This document shows positions 51,402-59,409 of a stretch of 59,409 nt of DNA, in pieces. The notes under the pieces were generated by a model that searched no databases, was not told the DNA's origin, and was given only the letters and a program-made list of their open reading frames with translations. The DNA is from Oscillospiraceae bacterium. GTDB taxonomy: Bacteria; Bacillota; Clostridia; Oscillospirales; UBA929. Numbering within the stretch: position 1 is the first letter of the stretch; each line of letters starts with the position of its first letter. A program made the position numbers and the translations under genes. Location of the stretch: the NCBI GenBank assembly GCA_009780275.1, contig WRAI01000012.1, positions 1 through 59,409 of the forward strand, written 5' to 3'.

Positions 51402-51914
51402 TTAAGCGGGGGCGTTTTTGCGATTGGCGGCACCGATGATGTAGAGGACGCCCAGGGGGATGCCCCAGATGTAGGAGTCGGCAAAATGGTACGAAAGCAA
51501 TAGATAGCCTAGTAGGTCAAAGCCCGCAGTCAAGATTAGTATGGCGATGCCGCAGCCAAGTATCAAAGGTGCTTTCGATTTATCGTTTGCCATGACGATG
51601 CCGGCGATGCCCATACCGAGGATGGCAGTCATGGCGATGAGGATAACGATATCGGCGGCAGTATAGTTGTGTGTGATGTAATGGCCGACACGATGATATG
51701 ACTCAAAATGGCTTAACGCATCGATTATGCCAATAGCGCTGAAAATGGTTGCCAAAATACCGACGACGCGAATCATTGTCTGTCCGGCGGGTTTCTTGGG
51801 CTTTTGGTATACGGGGTATGTCGGTATGTTTGGATAGGATTGCGGCGGTTTGTTTTGGCATGAACAGGGGGCGTTGTTGATGCGTTGTTGGCCGCATTGT
51901 CCGCAGAATGGCAT
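51402..51914 (-). CDS. Zinc-ribbon membrane protein
   Basis: Encodes 170 residues: an N-terminal zinc ribbon (MPFCGQCGQQR...CSC), a Pro/Tyr/Gln-rich linker with NIPTYPVYQKPKKP, and four hydrophobic helices (about 53-70, 90-107, 113-128 and 136-155). This plan is common in Firmicutes membrane proteins of unknown role. GGGAGGACC precedes the ATG at 51914; an open frame to 51971 lies beyond it. Confidence 0.75.
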   Translation of the reverse strand: MPFCGQCGQQRINNAPCSCQNKPPQSYPNIPTYPVYQKPKKPAGQTMIRVVGILATIFSAIGIIDALSHFESYHRVGHYITHNYTAADIVILIAMTAILGMGIAGIVMANDKSKAPLILGCGIAILILTAGFDLLGYLLLSYHFADSYIWGIPLGVLYIIGAANRKNAPA

Positions 51915-52058
51915 GTGAGGTCCTCCCTTTTGTGTTTTTAGTAAGTAGGGTCGGCACGGCGGAATCACCAAATTCTATAATGAAAGGGCGTGCAGCAGCA
52001 AATCGTCCTTATGTTGCAATAATAACAAATTCGCAAATACTTGTCAATTGTGGGGCAT

Positions 52059-52087
52059 TTGAATTTTTTGTCGAGATGGTGTATACT
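52059..52087 (+). promoter_or_regulatory. SigA promoter for the E2-like/ribF unit
   Basis: TTGAAT (52059-52064) and TATACT (52082-52087) with a 17-base spacer. The following leader has a tandem GAATGCA repeat. Confidence 0.65.
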
Positions 52088-52139
52088 ATGATAGTGCAAG
52101 ATTGAGAATGCAGAATGCAGAGTTAAAGGAAGTGCTTTC

Positions 52140-53108
52140 ATGTCCCTTGAAACGATAGAGAGATCCACTGAAGAAATATCTGAGCAATCGCCGGTTGAGC
52201 CACCGAAAGATTATCGTTCCAAGCCGGTGAAACGCAAGCGCGGGTGGCGGCCATCGGGGAGAAGTGACGGGCGGCGCATTCGCACGCATCCGCCGTTAAA
52301 CAATTTGATTCCGTACATTATGAAGCGCCGCGCTGAGTCAAGCAACTATTACATGGCCGAAGTTGACTGTTTGGCGGCTGAGAAGTATATTCGACAAAAG
52401 CGCGTTGAGGGGCTGAAAGGCTTTGGTATGCTGCACTTTTTTATTGCGGCGTATGTGCGTGTTGTCAGCCAACGGCCGGGGATTAACCGTTTTATTTCGG
52501 GGCAGCGGTTGTACGCTCGGCATGGCATTGAGGTGGCGTTGACGGTTAAGAAAGACTATACCATTGAATCGCCCGAGACAGTCATCAAGGTAGTGTTTAC
52601 GCCGCATGATACGGCTGAGGACGTGTTTCATAAAATTCAACATGAGCTGAAAGTTGGATTGGAAGAGGGTGATTCGACGCGTACCGATGCGGCGGCGCGT
52701 AGCTTTGCACTGATTCCGGGGATGTTTTTGCGTTTTACCATTAAAATGTTGGAAGCGTTGGATTACTATGGATTGTTACCACGATCATTGACGTATACCA
52801 GCCCGTTCCATGGCAGCATGTTTGTGGCTGATTTGGGCAGTATTGTTTTGCCGCCCCTACATCACCACTTATATCATTTTGGCAATGTGCCGCTGTTTTT
52901 AGTCATTGGCGGTAAGAAAAAAGTGCAAGAAATCGATAAAAACGGTGAGGTTAAAGAGAAGAAAGTGCTGCCGTTTGCGCTGACGTTGGATGAGCGCATT
53001 ACTGACGGGTTTTATTTTGCGGGAGTGCAGCGCGTGGTGTTTGACATTTTTAAGAATCCGGAGCAGTTGGATTTGCCGCCTGAGACGGTGGTGGAGGATA
53101 TATTGTAA
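52140..53108 (+). CDS. 2-oxoacid dehydrogenase E2-like acyltransferase fold protein
   Basis: Encodes 322 residues: a basic, disordered N-terminal part (about 1-50), then a chloramphenicol acetyltransferase/E2 catalytic-like domain with IMKRRAESSNYYMAEVDC, LKGFGMLHFFIAAYVRVVSQ and SPFHGSMFVADLGSIVLP. There is no lipoyl or E1-binding domain. The expected active-site HxxxDG is ERITDG (Glu285 for His, Asp289 kept), so normal acyl transfer is doubtful. AAAGGAAG precedes the ATG. The gene overlaps the ribF ATG by one base. Similar lipoyl-less proteins exist in Clostridia with no known role. Confidence 0.75.
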   Translation: MSLETIERSTEEISEQSPVEPPKDYRSKPVKRKRGWRPSGRSDGRRIRTHPPLNNLIPYIMKRRAESSNYYMAEVDCLAAEKYIRQKRVEGLKGFGMLHFFIAAYVRVVSQRPGINRFISGQRLYARHGIEVALTVKKDYTIESPETVIKVVFTPHDTAEDVFHKIQHELKVGLEEGDSTRTDAAARSFALIPGMFLRFTIKMLEALDYYGLLPRSLTYTSPFHGSMFVADLGSIVLPPLHHHLYHFGNVPLFLVIGGKKKVQEIDKNGEVKEKKVLPFALTLDERITDGFYFAGVQRVVFDIFKNPEQLDLPPETVVEDIL

Positions 53109-54052
53109 TGCAACGGGTGATAGCGTTGGGTTTTTTTGACGGCGTGCATATCGGGCACGCGGCGTTACTGCGGAAAACGACACAATGTGCCGCCGCGTTG
53201 GGGGTAGTTGCAGCGGCGCTGACGTTTGATGTGCCGCCGAGCCGTGTGATTGGTGGCACGCTATTGCCGCTATTGACCACGCCGGAACAGCGGGCGGCAC
53301 TGATGCATGAAAATTTTGGCATTGAGGATTGTATTGTTTTGCCGTTTGATGAGGCATTGATGAATATGCCGCATGAAGTGTTTGTGGCACAAGTGTTGCA
53401 AGAGAAATACAGTGCAGTCGGCGTAGTGGCGGGCCGTGATTACCGTTATGGGCGCAGTGGGAAAGGCAATGTGGAAACGTTGGCGCAGCAATGCGCCGAA
53501 TTGGGTATGACGTGCGATATAGTTGAGCAAGTGCGCGTTGACGGCGAAATTATTAGCGCGACGGCCATTCGCGCGCTGTTGGCAAAGGGTGATGTAGCAC
53601 GTGCTAACGAGTTTTTTGGGCGGCCATATACGTTGTGTTTGCCCGTGCAGCGCGGGCGTGGGTTGGGGCGACAGTTGGGATTTCCGACGGCCAATATGAT
53701 TTTGCCCGAAGATTGGCAGCAACCGGCGTTGGGTGTCTATCGTTCGCAAGTGGAGTTGGACGGTAAAGTGTTTGCCTCGGTGACGAATATTGGGCGGCGG
53801 CCGACGGTGGAGAGCGACAGCCCCCCGTCAACGCTTGCGGCCACCCAATTTCAAAAGGGGGCGGGGGATATTGTGGTTGAGACACATTTGATTGGATTTA
53901 ATGGCGATTTATATGAGCAGACGCTGTGTGTGGCGTTGCTGTCGTTTATGCGACCGGAACGGAAGTTTGAGAGCTTGGACGCGTTGAAAACGCAGATGGC
54001 GATGGATAGAAGTTACGTTGAGGGGCGGGCGAATGCGCGGGGGTGCAGATAG
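53108..54052 (+). CDS. ribF: Bifunctional riboflavin kinase/FAD synthetase with an insertion
   Basis: Encodes 314 residues. The N-terminal adenylyltransferase has ALGFFDGVHIGHAALLRK (HxGH) and VVAGRDYRYGRSGKG, the C-terminal kinase has RGRGLGRQLGFPTANM and NIGRRPTV. It makes FMN and FAD from riboflavin. Between RPTV and VVETHLIGFNGDLYE lie about 23 residues where relatives have about 6; the extra DNA (53820-53862) has GCCCCC...GGGGGC ends and reads as a palindromic element carried in frame. The ATG overlaps the previous stop by one base. Confidence 0.9.
   Translation: MQRVIALGFFDGVHIGHAALLRKTTQCAAALGVVAAALTFDVPPSRVIGGTLLPLLTTPEQRAALMHENFGIEDCIVLPFDEALMNMPHEVFVAQVLQEKYSAVGVVAGRDYRYGRSGKGNVETLAQQCAELGMTCDIVEQVRVDGEIISATAIRALLAKGDVARANEFFGRPYTLCLPVQRGRGLGRQLGFPTANMILPEDWQQPALGVYRSQVELDGKVFASVTNIGRRPTVESDSPPSTLAATQFQKGAGDIVVETHLIGFNGDLYEQTLCVALLSFMRPERKFESLDALKTQMAMDRSYVEGRANARGCR
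53820..53862. repeat. Putative palindromic insertion inside ribF
   Basis: Flanked by GCCCCC (53820-53825) and GGGGGC (53857-53862) with an inner CGC-TT-GCG stem, 43 bases long. The layout recalls short palindromic repeats dispersed in Clostridial genomes. It adds about 15-17 residues in frame without a stop. No second copy was found in this window. Confidence 0.45.
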
Positions 54053-54054
54053 TT

Positions 54055-54261
54055 ATGATAGACGATAAAACCTTAAAAGCAAGGCAATTTGTTAGGGAAG
54101 TAAAAGAGCTTGCGGCAAAGCGTGGTTTGCCGTTTTTTGTAGTAACAGATGGCGCAAGTGGCATTGATAATATCGATTGTGACGCTGTTGAACAGGCGAG
54201 AAAATCGCATGTTGAGTGGGAGCTAGGGCAGGGGATAGATCCATGTCATGATTGGGCGTAG
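54055..54261 (+). CDS. Small conserved hypothetical protein
   Basis: Encodes 68 residues: DKTLKARQFVREVKELAAKR, LPFFVVTDGASGIDNID and a tail HVEWELGQGIDPCHDWA. I recall similar small proteins with a VTDGAS core in Firmicutes but no known function. GGGGGTG lies upstream of the ATG at 54055. It follows ribF by 2 bases, so it is the last member of the E2-like/ribF transcript. The 78 bases after it hold nothing recognisable. Confidence 0.6.
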   Translation: MIDDKTLKARQFVREVKELAAKRGLPFFVVTDGASGIDNIDCDAVEQARKSHVEWELGQGIDPCHDWA

Positions 54262-54339
54262 GCGTTGTGTATGGCGCAAGAAATCACTTGGCTCTTGGAG
54301 TCCTTACAGGTGCAGTCGCAACAGCGGATGATTCTCTCT

Positions 54340-55161
54340 CTATCCTAATAACTTCTCGGCGCTTTTGTGATGGCTGCGCAGGTAGCGTTTGATGAGTGAG
54401 AGTGAGGCCGGGTCGCCCCTGCGGATGTTTGCCATGCCCTGGTGGCTTTGGAGGGTGACTTGGATGCCGTTTTGTCGTAAGGCTGCTTCCGATTCGCGGT
54501 CGGCAAAGCCGAAGGGATAAGCAAAGGCGACGGGTTGGCGACCGGTCAGTACTTCTATGGCATCACCGATGCGGCGGCAATCTTCGGCGATAGGGGCTTG
54601 ATAGGCTTCGGGCGATTCGTTGCGCTTGCGTGTCGCACCGCGTCGTCCTTTGTTGTGGTGTAAGCCCCAACTATGGCTTTGTATATCCCATATGCCGCGC
54701 TGCTGCATGGCGCATATCTCGTCCCACAGCACATATGAATAGTTAGGATCAACGGCGTTTTCACGAGTCGATTGCTCGCAAAATTCACCGTTGATAAAGA
54801 TTGCGGCACGCATGCCGTATTGTGCCAATAACGGTTCGGCGTAATAGACATTGTTGTAATGTCCGTCATCAAAAGTCAGCATAACCGGTTTGTAGGGCAG
54901 TTTGCGCCCTCTGTGTACGTAGTTGATTAAATCTTGTGTCACAATGGTGGTGTAGCCGTTGTCGCGTAGAAACTGCAAATCCTTTTCCAACGCGTCAGGC
55001 GAAATGCCGTATTCACCGTGACGGCGCGGGCTTTTGATGATGTCGTGATACATCAGCACGGGGATATCGATGCTCTCACGGCTATCTTTTCGGCTAAATG
55101 AAAAGCCCGTTAAAAGTGCAAAAAGAGATACGATGGAAAGGTAAAACACTACTTTTTTCAT
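54340..55161 (-). CDS. Polysaccharide deacetylase
   Basis: Encodes 273 residues with an N-terminal signal or anchor (about 1-21), then a NodB-type CE4 domain: PVLMYHDIIKSP, MLTFDDGHYNNVYYAEPLL (catalytic Asp and metal Asp), DIQSHSWGLHH (metal His) and VAFAYPFGFAD. It would remove acetyl groups from wall or other extracellular glycan. GAGGTGA precedes the ATG. CATACTA in the leader resembles the -10 of forespore sigma factors, but no matching -35 is seen, so control by sporulation factors is only a possibility. Confidence 0.88.
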   Translation of the reverse strand: MKKVVFYLSIVSLFALLTGFSFSRKDSRESIDIPVLMYHDIIKSPRRHGEYGISPDALEKDLQFLRDNGYTTIVTQDLINYVHRGRKLPYKPVMLTFDDGHYNNVYYAEPLLAQYGMRAAIFINGEFCEQSTRENAVDPNYSYVLWDEICAMQQRGIWDIQSHSWGLHHNKGRRGATRKRNESPEAYQAPIAEDCRRIGDAIEVLTGRQPVAFAYPFGFADRESEAALRQNGIQVTLQSHQGMANIRRGDPASLSLIKRYLRSHHKSAEKLLG

Positions 55162-55210
55162 GCTCAGTCACCTCATGTTAATCTCACCTTAGTATGTCGT
55201 GAAAAAAGGG

Positions 55211-55239
55211 TTGCAAACGAGGTGATTTTTTGGTAAAAT
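55211..55239 (+). promoter_or_regulatory. SigA promoter for degV
   Basis: TTGCAA (55211-55216) and TAAAAT (55234-55239) with a 17-base spacer, 32 bases before the degV ATG. Confidence 0.65.
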
Positions 55240-55271
55240 GTCGTAAATTACAAAAATAGGAGGATTTCACC

Positions 55272-56120
55272 ATGAGTAAAATTATTCTGACCGCGGACAG
55301 CGGCTGCGATCTCGGGCCTGAGTTGATTGCCAAGTACGACATACGCATTATTCCTATCCATGTGACGTTGGAGGGCAAAGAGTATCTCGACGGTGTGGGC
55401 ATGACCTCGGAAGAAATGTTGCAAATTTGTGAGGCCAAAGGCATTGTGCCTAAGACATCGGCACTCAATCCGACAGAATTGGAAGAATTTTTCAAGCCGC
55501 TGATTGCCGATGGTAGCCAAGTTGTCCATATCAGTATATCGTCGGCGGTATCGACATCTTATCAAAGCGCGGTGCTGGCGGCGAGCGATTTGGAAGGCGT
55601 ACATATCGTGGACAGCAAGACGCTGTCTGCGGGCATGGCGCTGCTGATGTGCAAGGCTTATGAAATGCGTGAGGCCGGGTTAGCAGCGGCGGATATTGCT
55701 GAGAAATTAACGGCGTTGACGCAGAAGACACGCGCCAGTTTTGTGCTTGAAACGCCGGAATGGCTGCATAAAGGCGGCCGCATTTCGACGGCAAAATTTG
55801 TGGTGGCAAGCGCATTGGGCATTAAGCCCTGCATAGAAGTTGACACTTTGACCGGTACGATGGGGCCGGGTAAAAAATATCGCGGCAAGTTTGACAAGGC
55901 GTTGCTGCAATATGTTGATGATAAACTGGCGAACGCCGAATACGATAACGATCGTATTTTTATTACCCATGCGGGTGTTGAGGACAGCCTGATTGAGCAA
56001 GTCAAGATGAAGATTTGCGAAGTGGCTGATTTTAAAGAGATTATTGTGACGCGTGCTGGCATGACGATAACGACACACTGCGGACGTAATACACTAGGTG
56101 TGCTGTTTGTGGCTAAGTGA
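55272..56120 (+). CDS. DegV family fatty-acid-binding protein
   Basis: Encodes 282 residues: ILTADSGCDLGPELIAKYDI, TSALNPTELEEFF, ISSAVSTSYQSAVLAA, SAGMALLMCKAYEMREAG and VTRAGMTITTHCGRNTLGV. DegV (FakB-like) proteins bind fatty acids for phosphorylation by FakA, or act with unknown partners. AGGAGG precedes the ATG. Its stop overlaps the lipid kinase GTG start, which fits a lipid-related pair. Confidence 0.92.
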   Translation: MSKIILTADSGCDLGPELIAKYDIRIIPIHVTLEGKEYLDGVGMTSEEMLQICEAKGIVPKTSALNPTELEEFFKPLIADGSQVVHISISSAVSTSYQSAVLAASDLEGVHIVDSKTLSAGMALLMCKAYEMREAGLAAADIAEKLTALTQKTRASFVLETPEWLHKGGRISTAKFVVASALGIKPCIEVDTLTGTMGPGKKYRGKFDKALLQYVDDKLANAEYDNDRIFITHAGVEDSLIEQVKMKICEVADFKEIIVTRAGMTITTHCGRNTLGVLFVAK

Positions 56121-57025
56121 GGAAGCACCTCTTTGTTCTCAATCCGGCGGCAGGTAAGCGCGATAATGTGCGAGAATTGCGGCAGCGGATAGACGCGCTG
56201 GAAACAGAGGAACAAGCGATATTGATAGTGACAGAACATCCCTGTCATGCCATAGATATTGTACGTGAGCAAGCCGTCAACCATGACGGCTTGCTCGTTG
56301 CCTATGCCTGCGGCGGCGACGGTACGCTCAATGAGGTTATCAATGGTGCTGCGGGGCTGTCTAATGTGCATGTCACACATTATCCGTGTGGAACGGGAAA
56401 CGACTTTTTGAAGTGTTTCGATGGCAAGGTTTCCGATTTTTTAGATATTTCGGCATTAATGCGCGGTGAAACAATGGATATTGATTTATACAGCGTCAAT
56501 GGGCGGTATGGTATTAACATCGGCAGCGTGGGACTGGACAGCCGTGTGGGAGCTGAAGTGCATCGTTTTAAGCGTTGGCCGTTGGTCAACCACAAGATGG
56601 CGTATAATTTGTCGGTGCTATACAATGTGGCCAAGGGCGTCGGTGCAAACTATCACGTCAGCATTGACGGGCAGTTGTGTAATGATTCGTTTACGCTGCT
56701 CAATGCCTGCAATGGGCGGTATTATGGCGGCGGTTTTTACGCTATGCCCGATGCTGTACCGAATGACGGATTGCTTGACTTTCTTATTGTCAAGCGTGTA
56801 TCGCGTTTTGGGGTGGCAAAAGTTATTGGCAAATATGCCAAGGGTCGGTATCATGAGTTGGGCGACATTGTGACGTATATACGCGGCAAGAAGCTGGAAG
56901 TCGTTGCTGACAAACCTATGCCGATCAATCTTGACGGTGAAATTGTCCGTGCGCGTGTGGCGACATTTGCAGTGGCGGAAGAGAAAATCAAGTTTGTCAT
57001 GCCAGAAGGTGTGAAATTGAGGTAG
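56117..57025 (+). CDS. Diacylglycerol/lipid kinase family protein
   Basis: Encodes 302 residues of the DAGK catalytic family: LFVLNPAAGKRDNVRELRQR, ACGGDGTLNEVINGAAG (GGDGT nucleotide site), YPCGTGNDFLK and NGRYYGGGFYAMPDAVPNDG. Members phosphorylate diacylglycerol or related lipids, helping to recycle head-group turnover products. Start is GTG at 56117, overlapping degV by 4 bases. A GCGC-rich hairpin (57026-57046) follows with no T-run. Confidence 0.9.
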   Translation: MRKHLFVLNPAAGKRDNVRELRQRIDALETEEQAILIVTEHPCHAIDIVREQAVNHDGLLVAYACGGDGTLNEVINGAAGLSNVHVTHYPCGTGNDFLKCFDGKVSDFLDISALMRGETMDIDLYSVNGRYGINIGSVGLDSRVGAEVHRFKRWPLVNHKMAYNLSVLYNVAKGVGANYHVSIDGQLCNDSFTLLNACNGRYYGGGFYAMPDAVPNDGLLDFLIVKRVSRFGVAKVIGKYAKGRYHELGDIVTYIRGKKLEVVADKPMPINLDGEIVRARVATFAVAEEKIKFVMPEGVKLR

Positions 57026-57210
57026 AGCGCTTGTGCAACACGCGCTGGTGACTTCCCAGCCATTGTTATCATATGATCTACAATTTTTTTGGCACAGACA
57101 ATAGGTGTGAAAAATGCGTGAAAACAAGAGAAAATTCAAGCATGATGGAAATATTTTTGTGTGCTATGATTTCGTGAGCGAAAATGCATAGTTTTTGCTG
57201 AAATATGAAC

Positions 57211-57239
57211 TTGCTATTTGGGCGGAAAATCTTTACAAT
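57211..57239 (+). promoter_or_regulatory. SigA promoter for groESL
   Basis: TTGCTA (57211-57216) and TACAAT (57234-57239) with a 17-base spacer, directly before the CIRCE element. The gap 57047-57210 shows no other structure. Confidence 0.75.
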
Positions 57240-57249
57240 AGATAGTGGT

Positions 57250-57276
57250 TTAGCAGTCTGTTGCAGTGAGTGCTAA
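57250..57276 (+). promoter_or_regulatory. CIRCE operator (HrcA binding site)
   Basis: TTAGCAGTC-N9-GAGTGCTAA, matching the consensus TTAGCACTC-N9-GAGTGCTAA with one mismatch. The position just after the promoter is the normal site for HrcA repression of groESL. Confidence 0.95.
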
Positions 57277-57588
<312 letters not shown>

Positions 57589-57598
57589 GGAGGAATAA

Positions 57599-59233
<1,635 letters not shown>

Positions 59234-59262
59234 GCGCTACCGAGTAGGGCGCATCAAATTGG

Positions 59263-59294
59263 AACAGGAGCGGCAGAAGCCGCTCCTGTTTTTT
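59263..59294 (+). terminator. Intrinsic terminator of groESL
   Basis: AACAGGAGCGGC (59263-59274) and GCCGCTCCTGTT (59279-59290) pair perfectly around AGAA, with TTTT after. Confidence 0.9.
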
Positions 59295-59409
59295 ATGGAG
59301 TGGGTTGTACGCCCTCAGCTGTTGTGGGTGACAGATCTCCCCGGGAAGGAGCTGAGGAGGAAGCATAAACACATTTGTCAAGCATTGCGCAAGACCGTCG
59401 GGGAAAACG
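59295..59409 (+). other. Unexplained structured stretch at the window end
   Basis: After the groEL terminator CCTCAGCT (59313-59320) and AGCTGAGG (59350-59357) pair perfectly around 29 bases that include a GGG...CCC inner pairing. No open frame fits. It could be a leader or small RNA of a gene beyond the window. It does not match the riboswitch, SRP, RNase P or T-box signatures I can recall. Confidence 0.35.

Noticed and set aside
55177-55200. Forespore SigG-type promoter for the polysaccharide deacetylase
   Set aside because: Only a CATACTA -10 is present; no -35 match at the right distance.
57026-57046. Terminator after the lipid kinase gene
   Set aside because: The AGCGC/GCGCT stem has no T-run and a short loop; kept only as a note.
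57113-57190. A 25-codon ORF before groES
   Set aside because: No ribosome site, and it lies within the groESL upstream region; probably chance.

Overview
The window is about 59 kb of chromosome from an endospore-forming, anaerobic member of the Clostridia (Firmicutes). The evidence is a spoIIIA sporulation operon, an Rnf ion-pumping complex, a 2-hydroxyacyl-CoA dehydratase activase system, strong Shine-Dalgarno sites, SigA promoters with 17-bp spacers, and a CIRCE-controlled groESL operon. Base composition is moderate. The gene content points towards an uncultured Oscillospirales- or Eubacteriales-like gut anaerobe, but the genus cannot be told from sequence alone.

Layout. 0.2-3.5 kb: spoIIIAC-AD-AE-AF-AG-AH. 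3.6-5.8 kb: asp23-like, nusB, xseA, xseB. 5.9-8.8 kb: a small membrane protein, an AlkZ-related protein, aspartokinase and a lipoprotein. 8.9-11.1 kb (minus): GH36 alpha-galactosidase. 11.2-13.5 kb: an ECF-like sigma factor with a single-pass membrane partner. 13.6-18.4 kb: a dehydratase activase system split into two genes, plus a GNAT acetyltransferase. 18.5-20.5 kb: a DUF1538 membrane protein and an HD-like protein that seems to have lost its HD centre. 20.7-25.5 kb: pth-fabG-mfd in one overlapping operon. 25.5-27.9 kb: an AT-richer accessory patch with an AraC fragment, an XRE regulator, an IS3 transposase remnant and a methyltransferase. 28-32.8 kb (minus): nagB, an operon of MerR regulator, small ORF, Fpg-like glycosylase and Cys-rich protein, and proS. 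33.5-38.6 kb: rnfCDGEAB. 38.7-42.2 kb: glutamine amidotransferase, ECF-transporter-like membrane protein, hflX, flavin reductase, rpmE. 42.6-47.4 kb (minus): purM-purN-DUF6440-purH-purD. 47.5-49.9 kb (minus): a large VanW protein. 50.2-54.3 kb: SigH-like sigma factor, a zinc-ribbon gene behind a tRNA-like leader, an E2-like protein, ribF and a small conserved gene. 54.3-59.2 kb: polysaccharide deacetylase, degV, a lipid kinase and groES-groEL.

How it fits together. Much of the window is core Clostridial housekeeping in tight overlapping operons: translation and repair (pth, mfd, proS, rpmE, hflX), purine synthesis, energy conservation (Rnf) and sporulation. The points of interest are departures from the norm: RnfG lacks the threonine that normally carries covalent FMN; an Fpg-like protein lacks the catalytic Pro2 and sits in a MerR operon whose promoter has the 19-bp spacer typical of that regulator family; ribF carries an in-frame insertion resembling a palindromic element; mfd has a run of ten G; and a truncated tRNA-like fold lies just upstream of a zinc-ribbon gene. 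No CRISPR array, complete insertion sequence, rRNA or intact tRNA gene was seen.
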